From Sphaerobacter thermophilus DSM 20745 (GTDB lineage: Bacteria; Chloroflexota; Chloroflexia; Thermomicrobiales; Thermomicrobiaceae): a stretch of 64,000 nt of DNA. The first letter of the stretch is position 1. Each line of letters opens with the position of its first letter. Below are positions 1 through 11,688 of this stretch, one piece after another. The stretch covers positions 372,001 through 436,000 of the forward strand of contig NC_013523.1 in the NCBI RefSeq assembly GCF_000024985.1. Direction: 5' to 3'. The position numbers and the translations under genes are program-made. A model generated the notes under the pieces. The model was not told where the DNA came from and searched no databases. It saw only the letters and a program-made list of their open reading frames with translations.

Positions 1-85
1 CGCCGATCACGGTCCGGTAGCCTCCCGCCAGCGCTGCCTGGAGCTTGTCACGGTTCCATCCGCCTGTGTCACCCGGTACGGTCAT
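1..85 (-). CDS. Unidentified protein, N-terminal 28 residues only
   Basis: A leftward gene begins at an ATG at 83-85 (complement) and runs off the window edge. A clear ribosome binding site (GGGGAG) lies about 6 bases upstream on the complementary strand, which supports the start. The visible peptide begins MTVPGDTGGWNRDKLQAALA and continues with AGGYRTVIG. This is too short to assign a family, and I give no function. Confidence 0.55.
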   Translation of the reverse strand, partial: MTVPGDTGGWNRDKLQAALAGGYRTVIG

Positions 86-191
86 GCTTTCTCCCCTTGG
101 GGCGACGACCGGCCGGGTTTGCCCGGCACTCGTCGCACGTTGAACCACTTTGATCCGGGGGGAGGGTGCAAGGGGCGTGCCAGCCAGGGGG

Positions 192-680
192 CTAGGCTCG
201 ATCCCCCTTCAGGATGGTGCTGGCCAGCCGGTCGGCCAGTTCCTCCAGGATCTCCTGGTCGGCCGCGCCGAAGGCGTTGAGCTGGTTCGAGTCGACGTCG
301 ATCTCGCCGAGCACCCGATCGCCCGCCAGGATCGGGACGACGATCTCGGCGCGCGTCTCGGCGAAGCACTGGAGGTAGCGCGGGTCCTTGGAGACGTCCG
401 GTACGATGATCGACTCTCCGTGCGCGGCGGCATAGCCGCAGATCCCCTCGCCGATTGGGATGCGCACATGCTCGGTCGCAGCCGGGCCACGCCAGGCGGC
501 CAGGACGAGATCGTTGCCCTCGACCAGGTAGATCCCGGCCCAGGTGTGGTGGGGGAGGGTTTCCGTGAGGATCGCGCAGACGCCGTCGAAGATGGCCTGC
601 ACGCTCTCGGTGCTGCGGAAGAGGTCGTTGACGCGCTCGCGGACAGTGGCGTAGTGGTCGACGCCCTTGTAGCTGGTCAT
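192..680 (-). CDS. GAF-domain protein, free methionine-(R)-sulfoxide reductase-like
   Basis: A 162-residue single GAF domain. The order of motifs (AGIYLV near 48, IPIGEGICG near 74-82, VPDVSKDPRYLQC near 93-105, AEIVVPIL, GEIDVDSNQLNAF) follows the fRMsr family, cytosolic enzymes that reduce free methionine-R-sulfoxide. Two of the three family cysteines are visible (C81, C105; C105 is at the position of the catalytic one). The third, expected about ten residues before C81, is replaced in the segment ATEHVRIP. The start at 680 is chosen for a strong AGGAGG site 4 bases upstream; a longer reading to 734 has none. Activity could be altered, or the protein could be a GAF sensor. Confidence 0.8.
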   Translation of the reverse strand: MTSYKGVDHYATVRERVNDLFRSTESVQAIFDGVCAILTETLPHHTWAGIYLVEGNDLVLAAWRGPAATEHVRIPIGEGICGYAAAHGESIIVPDVSKDPRYLQCFAETRAEIVVPILAGDRVLGEIDVDSNQLNAFGAADQEILEELADRLASTILKGDRA

Positions 681-789
681 GGTGCCTCCTGGGAGCGAGG
701 CCGGGTGGACCCGGCCGCGGGCATCGTGCCGCAATTGTAGCGGTCGCCCGGCTCCCAGGGCAGGCGGCTATCGGGTGTGGAGAGCGCCG

Positions 790-2535
790 CTAGGGAGATG
801 GCGGGGGCGAGCCGTAGCGCCACTGGTAGTAGTGGCGCCCGACGTTGCCCATCTCCACCTGCCATTCGTCCGCGTTGGCGGGCGTGTAGGTCAGCAGGCG
901 CCGCTCGAAGGCCTGGACCAGCACCCACTGGTCGACGCCCTGCACCCGCGCGCGAACCCAGTACGGCTCGGTGATCGGGCGCCCGACCACGTAGATCGGA
1001 TTCCAGGGCTGCTGCGTCAGCCAGTTATGGAACACCGCGGCGACGTTGTGTCCGGTGACCTCGTCGTAGGCTGCGAGCGTCGTGTACCCGGCCAGCGTCG
1101 GCTCCACACCGACCGCGCCGGCCTTGTTCAGGGTCTCCTGCACGGCGGCGCCGATGCGGTTGGGCGCCCGGTGGTCGTTGGCGACGGTCGCGACACCTCG
1201 CAGCGAGGCGTAGGTGGGCGCGTCGGGGTTCTGGGGAGCAGGGTCCCCCGCGACCGGGACAGCGGCCGGGCCGACCGACTGGAACGCGTTGTCCCCGATC
1301 TGGATCTCGCCGCGGATCATGTCGCGCACCAGCAGGCCATTGGTGACGAACCAGGGGCTGGTGCGGTCGCCGCCCGGGTTGGTGATCTCCATGCGGCTCT
1401 TGTCGAAGTAATAGACCTGGCGGCTGCCGCCGGGCGACTCGGCGTATGCCTCCTTCAGTGCGGCGAAGGTATCGGGTCCCCACAGCCAACTGCGCGCGTC
1501 GGCGCCCTGCGCGATGTAGCCGTCGGTCGTGCGCCAGAGGTCCTGCACCGCGCGGTCCGCGGCGGCGACGCCCGGCGGGAGCGCGGCCAGCGGCGGGGCG
1601 ACGGGCACCGGGCCGGGGCGGCCTAGGCGCTCACCGTCCCCGTTGGCGGTGCGGAACGACCAGGTGCGGGAGAAGGGCGCGCCGTCGACGTGGCCCTCGA
1701 CGGTGATCGTATACGTGGTGCCCGGCTCAAGCGGGCTGGTGGCGGCAATCATGTAGGTCCGTCGCGTGAGCCAGCCGTTGCCCGTCTGCGCGATCACGGG
1801 GACGGTGCGACCGTTGGCCATCAGGGTGGCGCGCTCGAAGGTCACGTTCCCCGGACCGTGGTATTTGAGCGTGATCGGGTAGCCGACGGGGTAGCTGGCG
1901 CCGGGGAAGGGGTTGGGGGCCTCACCCCAGAACCGGAGGCCGACGCCGGTGGTCCCGTCCGGCGGCCAGGCGACCCACTCCGGGGTGGCCGTGTCGCTCC
2001 AGGACGGCGCGCCGACGTCGATCACTTCGATGCGCACGTTGCCGTCGTTGACGGCGCCGAACCCGATTTCGGTGTAGCGCGGGTCGATAAGGGTCAGCCG
2101 ATGGTTGATCGTTGCGATGAACCAGTCGACGCTGGCGGCCATCGAGCCGCTGATGCCGATGTTCTCGTTGACCCAGCCGGTGTAGCCAGCGGCGCGGGCG
2201 CGGTCCTGCATCGTGGCGCCGGTGAAGCCCGGCCTACCCGGCTGCTGAGCGTGCAGCCCCATTCCGGCGAGGTTGGGATCGCCGAAGTTGAGCTGGTAGT
2301 AGCGGGCGTGGCCTTGGGCCGCAGCGTCGAGGGCTGGGTGTCGCTTCATCGGCTGGAGGCCGAGCCAGGCACGGTAGGTGTTGATCGTGGCGAGCACCTC
2401 ATCGAAGGGGTCGGCTGCTTTCACGGGGGCTTGGGCGGAGAGTACGGGCAGCGCGGTGAGGAGGAGTGCCAGCGGTAGGTAGAGCCAGGTGCGGAGGCGC
2501 GATCTGCCCCGCGGGGGCGTCCGGTGCTGTGTCAT
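790..2535 (-). CDS. Secreted CAP (SCP/PR1-like) domain protein with C-terminal FER module
   Basis: A 581-residue secreted protein. A basic N-terminus and hydrophobic stretch (about 14-36) with an AxA-like site near 38-41 form a signal peptide. Residues about 45-170 form a CAP domain (INTYRAWLG, HPALDAAAQGHARYY, NENIG, DPRYTEIGFG), a fold known in extracellular bacterial proteins of mostly unknown activity. An Ig-like/SbsA-like segment follows. The C-terminal approximately 120 residues (VTGHNV, FHNWL, GRPITEPYW, VQAFERRLLTYTPAN, GNVGRHYYQWRYG) resemble the modules of the amidase at 22424-24520. Start 2535 is the last Met before the signal peptide; its ribosome site is weak (GGGACGGGA). A strong inverted repeat lies in its leader. 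Confidence 0.8.
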   Translation of the reverse strand: MTQHRTPPRGRSRLRTWLYLPLALLLTALPVLSAQAPVKAADPFDEVLATINTYRAWLGLQPMKRHPALDAAAQGHARYYQLNFGDPNLAGMGLHAQQPGRPGFTGATMQDRARAAGYTGWVNENIGISGSMAASVDWFIATINHRLTLIDPRYTEIGFGAVNDGNVRIEVIDVGAPSWSDTATPEWVAWPPDGTTGVGLRFWGEAPNPFPGASYPVGYPITLKYHGPGNVTFERATLMANGRTVPVIAQTGNGWLTRRTYMIAATSPLEPGTTYTITVEGHVDGAPFSRTWSFRTANGDGERLGRPGPVPVAPPLAALPPGVAAADRAVQDLWRTTDGYIAQGADARSWLWGPDTFAALKEAYAESPGGSRQVYYFDKSRMEITNPGGDRTSPWFVTNGLLVRDMIRGEIQIGDNAFQSVGPAAVPVAGDPAPQNPDAPTYASLRGVATVANDHRAPNRIGAAVQETLNKAGAVGVEPTLAGYTTLAAYDEVTGHNVAAVFHNWLTQQPWNPIYVVGRPITEPYWVRARVQGVDQWVLVQAFERRLLTYTPANADEWQVEMGNVGRHYYQWRYGSPPPSP

Positions 2536-2567
2536 GGTGGTCCCGTCCCTTCCCCGTACGCGACGAG

Positions 2568-2624
2568 CAGGCGACGTGTGCGGCGGCCCGGGGTCCATCC
2601 GGATCGGGCCGCACACGTCGCCTG
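2568..2624. repeat. Perfect 17-bp inverted repeat in the CAP-gene leader
   Basis: CAGGCGACGTGTGCGGC (2568-2584) is exactly repeated in inverse at 2608-2624 with a 23-base loop. It sits 33 bases before the start of the secreted CAP protein gene, so it would be in that mRNA's 5' leader. No T-tract follows it on either strand, so it does not look like an intrinsic terminator. Role unknown: leader RNA hairpin or protein-binding site. Confidence 0.7.
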
Positions 2625-2749
2625 TGTCCCCTTAAACGGTACAACGTCTCAGCGCGCCAATGGTATCGGATGGCATAGGAGAATGGTTCTGAACACGCAC
2701 CGGATCCTCATGCACGAGTCCGTGCACCACACGCGGTGGGTACCGGTTT

Positions 2750-2758
2750 TGGTATACC
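2750..2758 (+). promoter_or_regulatory. Candidate extended -10 promoter
   Basis: TGGTATACC matches an extended -10 element (TGnTATAAT-like), about 59 bases before the small membrane protein gene at 2817. No good -35 is visible 17 bases upstream. A similar TGGTATAC element is seen in front of ftsY. Confidence 0.35.
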
Positions 2759-2816
2759 TTGGAGGGACGGAGCACACCCCTGACGGGGCTCGTGGTGAAG
2801 CGAGGAGGCGACAGAG

Positions 2817-3140
2817 GTGGGTGTCGCGATCGGCCTCATTGCAGCGTTGATTGTCCTCCTGATCCTGATCAAGATCACCTTCACGCTGGTCGGGCTGGTC
2901 TTCACGCTGCTTGTGGCGGCGGTGATCGGTTTCCTGGCAGGCTACATCGTTCCTGGACGGCTCCCCTACGGCGTGCTTGGCGCGATCGTGGCCGGGCTTG
3001 CCGGGAGTTGGCTCGGCACGCTCCTGATCGGCAGCATCCCGCCGCACATCGGCGGCATCGCTGTTATCCCGGCGATCGTCGGCGCGGTGATTCTGGCCTT
3101 CGGCCTGCGCCTCATCGGCAGCGTGACCGGGCGGCTGTAG
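2817..3140 (+). CDS. Transglycosylase-associated (GlsB/YeaQ/YmgE-type) small membrane protein
   Basis: A 107-residue, almost entirely hydrophobic protein with three to four predicted membrane segments and a glycine-rich arrangement (AAVIGFLAGYIVPG, GVLGAIVAGLAGSWLG, IGGIAVIPAIVGAVILAFGL) typical of the GlsB/YeaQ/YmgE family. The family is linked to stress responses in other bacteria but its biochemical role is not established. Start is GTG at 2817 with AGGAGG 8 bases upstream. Monocistronic, followed by the ileS promoter. Confidence 0.8.
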   Translation: MGVAIGLIAALIVLLILIKITFTLVGLVFTLLVAAVIGFLAGYIVPGRLPYGVLGAIVAGLAGSWLGTLLIGSIPPHIGGIAVIPAIVGAVILAFGLRLIGSVTGRL

Positions 3141-3170
3141 ACGCGTGGGCGGGCCGAACCGGCACCTGCG

Positions 3171-3199
3171 TTGACCCGGTGTCGTGAAACTGGTAACAT
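3171..3199 (+). promoter_or_regulatory. Promoter of the ileS T-box transcript
   Basis: TTGACC (3171-3176) and TAACAT (3194-3199) are separated by exactly 17 bases, and TGG directly precedes the -10 (extended -10). It sits immediately upstream of the T-box leader, so transcription should start near 3206. Confidence 0.75.
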
Positions 3200-3205
3200 T
3201 TCAAC

Positions 3206-3502
3206 GATAATGCAACGGCTGCGACGGAAACGAGTACGCGGCGCGATCGGCCCAGCGAGTCCGGGGTTGGTGTGAGCCGGATGCGTCGGATCCCCGCGGA
3301 AAATCCTTCCCGAGCCGCCACCCGAACGGCGACGCCGTCGCCTAGTAGACGTGGCCGGAGTCGTCACCCGTTATCGTGACGGAGATGTAGAGCCGCATGC
3401 CCGGAGGGGCGGCGGACAGCATCTCGCTGAGTGGGCCCGCAGCGCGGGTCAACTGAGGTGGTACCGCGGGTGAACCCCGTCCTCAATTTGAGGACGGGGT
3501 TT
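3206..3502 (+). promoter_or_regulatory. T-box riboswitch (tRNA-Ile sensing) leader of ileS
   Basis: The leader carries the T-box hallmarks in order: a GAGTA motif (about 3229-3235), stem I features (CAGCGAGTCC, GGTTGGTGTGAGCCGG, about 3253-3281), a candidate specifier ATC (3303-3305) in the context GGAAAATCCTTCCCGAG, and the conserved T-box AACTGAGGTGGTACCGCGG (3451-3469). The bulge TGGT (3459-3462) would pair with the ACCA end of uncharged tRNA-Ile. An intrinsic terminator follows directly. In the family, uncharged tRNA stabilises the antiterminator and turns the synthetase gene on. The AUC specifier fits ileS, the next gene. Confidence 0.93.
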
Positions 3503-3510
3503 GGTGTTTT
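3473..3510 (+). terminator. Conditional terminator of the ileS T-box
   Basis: A perfect 12-bp stem, AACCCCGTCCTC (3473-3484) with GAGGACGGGGTT (3490-3501), loop of 5, followed by T-rich TTTGGTGTTTT. It begins four bases after the T-box sequence and is mutually exclusive with the antiterminator. Confidence 0.88.
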
Positions 3511-3585
3511 GGCACCGTTGGATATTGCGAGTGACGCCGCGCCGGATGCGACCGACGGCGCGGAGAGAAAGCAGGAGGGTCGGCC

Positions 3586-6768
<3,183 letters not shown>

Positions 6769-6799
6769 AAAAAGCCAGCGGGAGTCGTGCGCAGGTTTC

Positions 6800-6840
6800 A
6801 GGAGAGGGAGTCCGGGGCGGGCTCCCTCTCCTCCTTTCAT
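6800..6840 (+). terminator. Intrinsic terminator after ileS
   Basis: GGAGAGGGAG (6801-6810) pairs with CTCCCTCTCC (6822-6831), followed by TCCTTTCAT. It lies 33 bases beyond the ileS stop codon. Confidence 0.75.
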
Positions 6841-6928
6841 GTTTCAGTGTGTCCCCGAGATTTCAGCATTTCGCGGTATTCGCTATGATGGTGTCATGAT
6901 GTCCACCTTAGTCGGGCAGGTAGGGAGC

Positions 6929-6956
6929 TTGTGGCTGCCCACGCGCGTGATACAAT
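6929..6956 (+). promoter_or_regulatory. Promoter of the toxin-antitoxin-methyltransferase operon
   Basis: TTGTGG (6929-6934) and TACAAT (6951-6956) with a 16-base spacer, 21 bases before the toxin start. The surrounding DNA is AT-richer than the chromosome around it. Confidence 0.6.
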
Positions 6957-6977
6957 ATAGATGTTGTAGGGAGCGAG

Positions 6978-7337
6978 ATGGAGTTTCGGGTCCGCTTCTA
7001 CGCCACGGCGACTGGCCATGTGCCGATGACCGAATGGCTGAACGAACTTCGGGACCAACAACCAACCCTTCACGCGCTCGTCCTTGCCGGGCTCGACAAG
7101 CTACGCAGCCGTAACCGTCACGGTCCACCACTGACGGCCTGCGTCGACCGGAAGAACAAGATCTACGAACTTCGCGTGGGGCACGCCAATATCGCGCGAG
7201 CGTTCTTCTTCTTCTTCCAGCATGGTGCAGAAATCATCGTTACGAACGGCTACGTCAAACAACGACAAACGCTTAACCAGAAGGAACTCGATCGAGCACG
7301 CCGATACAAGGCTGATTGGGAGAAGCGACATCAATGA
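6978..7337 (+). CDS. HigB/RelE-type toxin (phage Gp49-like family)
   Basis: A 119-residue basic protein with the Gp49-like/HigB layout: an N-terminal beta strand (MEFRVRFYATATG), helices, then KIYELRVGHANIARAFFFF and VTNGYVKQRQTLNQKELDRA. In this family the toxin is usually a ribosome-dependent mRNA interferase. Start ATG at 6978 with GGGAG upstream. It is toxin-first, overlaps the antitoxin by ATGA, and its codon use looks lower in GC than neighbours, which suggests horizontal transfer. Catalytic residues of HigB are not confidently placed here. Confidence 0.85.
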   Translation: MEFRVRFYATATGHVPMTEWLNELRDQQPTLHALVLAGLDKLRSRNRHGPPLTACVDRKNKIYELRVGHANIARAFFFFFQHGAEIIVTNGYVKQRQTLNQKELDRARRYKADWEKRHQ

Positions 7338-7726
7338 GCGATTACAGGCAGATGAACGATGATTTGGACGCATACATCGCCACTCTGAATGAAGGTGAGC
7401 GTGCTGAGATTGCTGCTGCGTCGGAGGCGCTTGATATCGCGCACCTGCTGTATCACGCGCGGCTTCATCGCGGCCTAACACAGAAGGAAGCCGCAGCAAG
7501 ATCCGGGCTACAGCAGCAAGCCATCAGCCGACTTGAGCGCGCGGCTACCAACATCACACTCGCGACGCTTCAGCGGTACCTCGGTGCGCTTGGCTACACT
7601 GTGGTCCTCTCTGTGCGGGACAAGAAATCGGGGCGAGTGGTTGCGGAAGGTTCTTCGTCACCTGTGGGGATGACGCATGTGGCGCCCACGAGGCGTCCTC
7701 CGACCCGGCAGCTGGCGACCCGATGA
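7334..7726 (+). CDS. HigA/XRE-type antitoxin
   Basis: A 130-residue helix-turn-helix protein. The HTH lies at about residues 45-95 (LLYHARLHRGLTQKEAAARSGLQQQ, ISRLERAATN, TLQRYLGALGYTV), typical of XRE/HigA antitoxins that bind the toxin and repress the operon. The start ATG (7334) overlaps the toxin stop as ATGA, and its own stop overlaps the next gene in the same way. The C-terminal 30 residues are low complexity and proline/arginine rich. Confidence 0.85.
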   Translation: MSDYRQMNDDLDAYIATLNEGERAEIAAASEALDIAHLLYHARLHRGLTQKEAAARSGLQQQAISRLERAATNITLATLQRYLGALGYTVVLSVRDKKSGRVVAEGSSSPVGMTHVAPTRRPPTRQLATR

Positions 7727-8424
7727 TCGAACGCTTCATCACTCCCCTTGTTACCACTGATGTTCGCCTTCCCCGGAGTGGCCGATCTCTCCGCATCATG
7801 CACCCGGCGGATATTGACCCGCTGATCGACGCCGTGGCGGATGACCCGGAGCAGAACCTGCCCTACTGGGCGGAGCTCTGGCCGAGCGGGATCGCGCTGG
7901 CGGATGCGATTGCGTTGCGCCCGCAGACGGTCGCGGGATTCCGCGTGCTGGAGATCGGCTGCGGGCTGGGAGTGACGGCGATTGCCGCGCTCAACGCCGG
8001 GGCCGATCTTACCGTCACCGACTACGCGCCGGAGTCGCTGCTGCTCGCCTGTGCCAATTGCCTCGCCAACGCCGGACGTGAGCCGTCCACATTGCAGATG
8101 AACTGGCGCAAGCCGCCGGACGAGTTGTTTGACCTGGCCGGGGAGGGCTTCCCGGTGGTGCTTGCGGCGGACGTTCTCTATGAATCGCGCGATGTGCAGC
8201 CGCTCCTGGGGCTGCTCGGCCGGCTGGTCGCGCCTGGTGGGCTGCTCTGGCTGGCGGAGCCGCGGCGGCCGGTGGCGGCCCGCTTCATCGAGATCGCCTG
8301 CGCGCAGGACTGGGAACTGAGCGAATCAGACGGCGAGTGGGACGGCCCCTGGCCCGACCCCAACGACGCCGGGGTGCACGTCCGCGTGCATCGGCTGCGG
8401 CGAGTGCCTTCCCCGGGATCCTGA
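7723..8424 (+). CDS. Class I SAM-dependent methyltransferase (METTL21/lysine-methyltransferase-like)
   Basis: A 233-residue Rossmann methyltransferase. The SAM-binding motif I is VLEIGCGLGVTAIAAL (about residues 75-90), motif II includes TVTDYAPESL, and LAADVLYESRDV is the post-motif signature seen in METTL21/METTL20-like protein lysine methyltransferases. The N-terminal LPYWAELWPSGIALAD also matches that group, whose members modify proteins such as ETF-beta, elongation factors or ribosomal proteins. The substrate here is unknown. Its ATG overlaps the antitoxin stop (ATGA), so translation is probably coupled to the TA pair. Confidence 0.8.
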   Translation: MIERFITPLVTTDVRLPRSGRSLRIMHPADIDPLIDAVADDPEQNLPYWAELWPSGIALADAIALRPQTVAGFRVLEIGCGLGVTAIAALNAGADLTVTDYAPESLLLACANCLANAGREPSTLQMNWRKPPDELFDLAGEGFPVVLAADVLYESRDVQPLLGLLGRLVAPGGLLWLAEPRRPVAARFIEIACAQDWELSESDGEWDGPWPDPNDAGVHVRVHRLRRVPSPGS

Positions 8425-8522
8425 CCCTCTTGCAAGTAACGCCACGACCTCCGACACGCGGCACAGGCTGTGCGGTCGCTGGCTCGACGTAATCCGAACG
8501 CGACAGCCGAGAGGTGGGGGTT

Positions 8523-9131
8523 GTGAGCTTCATTTCCCGTGGCTTCAAGGGGCGACGGCGGACCGAGGGTGTCGCGGGGCGGCTGCCGCCGGGGCAGTAC
8601 GTGGTGGATGGGTTCCCCGTCCTCTCGGCGGGACCCACGCCACGCACGCCGCTCGACCGCTGGGACTTCTCGGTCGTCGGCCAGGTGGATCAGGCCCGGC
8701 GCTGGACCTGGGCGGAATTCCTCCAGCTCCCGGCCGAGGAGATCACCCGTGACATCCATTGCGTCACCAAGTGGAGCAAGCTGGACACGACCTGGAAGGG
8801 CGTGTCGGTCGACACGCTGCTGGCCGGGGTGGAGACGAGCGCCGACTACGTGCTGGCGTTCTGCGATGGGGGCTACACGACCAACTTGCCGCTGGAGGAC
8901 GTGACCGGCGGCAAGGCGTGGATCGCCTACGAGTACGAGGGACAGCCGCTGGAGCCGGAGCACGGCGGTCCGGCGCGGCTGCTGGTGCCACACCTCTACT
9001 TCTGGAAGAGCGCGAAGTGGGTACGGGGGCTGGAGTTGCTGCCGGAGGACCAGCCCGGCTTCTGGGAGTCGCTTGGCTACCACATGTACGGCGATCCCTG
9101 GCGGGAGCAGCGATACTGGGGTGATGAGTGA
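8523..9131 (+). CDS. Molybdopterin-dependent sulfite-oxidase-like oxidoreductase (YedY/MsrP-type fold)
   Basis: A 202-residue SUOX-fold protein. IHCVTKWSKLDTTWKGV (C80 the likely Mo-thiolate ligand) followed by GYTTNLPLEDV, HGGPARLLVPHLYFWKSAKWV is the family core. No Tat signal is visible, so it may be cytosolic, unlike YedY. Start GTG 8523 is chosen because GAGGTGG lies 6 bases upstream; GTG at 8514 is the alternative. Its stop overlaps the ferredoxin reductase start, and a third gene follows, making a three-gene unit in which the reductase is the likely electron partner. Confidence 0.85.
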   Translation: MSFISRGFKGRRRTEGVAGRLPPGQYVVDGFPVLSAGPTPRTPLDRWDFSVVGQVDQARRWTWAEFLQLPAEEITRDIHCVTKWSKLDTTWKGVSVDTLLAGVETSADYVLAFCDGGYTTNLPLEDVTGGKAWIAYEYEGQPLEPEHGGPARLLVPHLYFWKSAKWVRGLELLPEDQPGFWESLGYHMYGDPWREQRYWGDE

Positions 9132-9877
9132 TGGTGGCCACGCGACCGCGACTCACCTGGCGCGTCGTGACCGTCCGGGAGATCGTGCCGGAGACGGCGC
9201 GGGTTGTGAGCCTGGTGCTCGACGTCCCGGATTGGGAGGGGCACTGCGCCGGGCAGCACATCGACGTGCGCCTGACCGCCGAAGACGGGTACCAGGCGCA
9301 GCGCAGCTACTCTATCGCCTCGGCCCCCGAAGAGCCGTGGATCACGATCACCGTCGAGCGGCTGGAGGACGGTGAGGTATCGCCCTACCTTGCCGATGAG
9401 TTGCGCCCCGGCGACCTGCTGGAGCTTCGCGGGCCGATCGGCGGCTGGTTCACCTGGCACACACGGGAGGGTGGGCCGCTGCTGCTGGTCGCGGGCGGGT
9501 CCGGGATTGCGCCACTGATGGCGATGCTGCGGCACCGCGCGGCGCACCGGAGCCCGGTGCCGGTCCGGCTCCTGTACTCGTCGCGCTCCGCCGACGACAT
9601 CATCTACCGGGACGAGCTGGAGCGGTTGGCGGCGGACGACCCCGACCTGGCGGTGATCCACACGCTGACGCGCGCACAGCCGAAGGGCTGGACCGGCTAC
9701 CGGCGGCGGATCGACCGGGAGATGCTGAACGAGGTCGCCTGGGCGCCGGAGGAGCGGCCGCGGGCGTTCGTCTGCGGGCCGACGCCGCTGGTCGAGGCGG
9801 TGGCGACGTTGCTGGTGGATCTGGGGTACGACCCGGCGTCGGTCAAGACCGAGCGCTTCGGGCCGACGGGAGGGTGA
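9131..9877 (+). CDS. FAD/NAD(P)-binding ferredoxin-reductase-type oxidoreductase
   Basis: A 248-residue flavoprotein reductase. The FAD-binding RxYS motif is QRSYSIAS (about 55-62), the NAD-binding motif is VAGGSGIAPLMAML (about 118-131), and the C-terminal VCGPTPLVEAV and KTERFGPTGG close the FNR fold. There is no [2Fe-2S] domain, so an external electron carrier or the adjacent molybdoenzyme must accept electrons. ATG at 9131 overlaps the preceding TGA (TGATG), indicating coupling. Confidence 0.88.
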   Translation: MVATRPRLTWRVVTVREIVPETARVVSLVLDVPDWEGHCAGQHIDVRLTAEDGYQAQRSYSIASAPEEPWITITVERLEDGEVSPYLADELRPGDLLELRGPIGGWFTWHTREGGPLLLVAGGSGIAPLMAMLRHRAAHRSPVPVRLLYSSRSADDIIYRDELERLAADDPDLAVIHTLTRAQPKGWTGYRRRIDREMLNEVAWAPEERPRAFVCGPTPLVEAVATLLVDLGYDPASVKTERFGPTGG

Positions 9878-9879
9878 GC

Positions 9880-10152
9880 ATGAGCGCCGAGACGCTGCGG
9901 CTCGACGGCAACGCGGCGGCCGGGCTGCTGGGGCAGCTTTTCGCCTTCGACGTCACCATGGCGCGCAGCACCTGCGCCGGCTGCGGGCAGATCTCGCCGC
10001 TCGGGGCGCTGCTCCTGTACGGCGGGGAGATGGGGGCGGTGCTCCGCTGCCCGGCGTGCGAGTCGGTCCAGATGCGCGTTGTCCAGGTTCGCGCGGGCTA
10101 CGTCATGGAGATGCAGGGCGTGGTCCACCTGGAGGTCCCGGCGGTCGGGTGA
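9880..10152 (+). CDS. DUF6510-like small zinc-binding protein
   Basis: A 90-residue protein with two CxxC pairs, CAGCGQ (about 28-33) and CPACES (about 58-63), forming a zinc-ribbon-like site. It follows the molybdoenzyme and reductase by two bases and resembles the DUF6510 proteins that commonly accompany this pair. Function is not known; the association suggests a partner in electron transfer or assembly. The start ATG at 9880 has GAGGGTGAGC before it. Confidence 0.75.
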   Translation: MSAETLRLDGNAAAGLLGQLFAFDVTMARSTCAGCGQISPLGALLLYGGEMGAVLRCPACESVQMRVVQVRAGYVMEMQGVVHLEVPAVG

Positions 10153-10171
10153 GAAACGGCGAGGCGGCGGG

Positions 10172-11686
<1,515 letters not shown>

Positions 11687-11688
11687 GA

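Noticed and set aside
2568-2624. Riboswitch reading of the CAP-gene leader (for example a cyclic-di-AMP type)
   Set aside because: I could not find the conserved core of any riboswitch class; only the perfect hairpin is supported.
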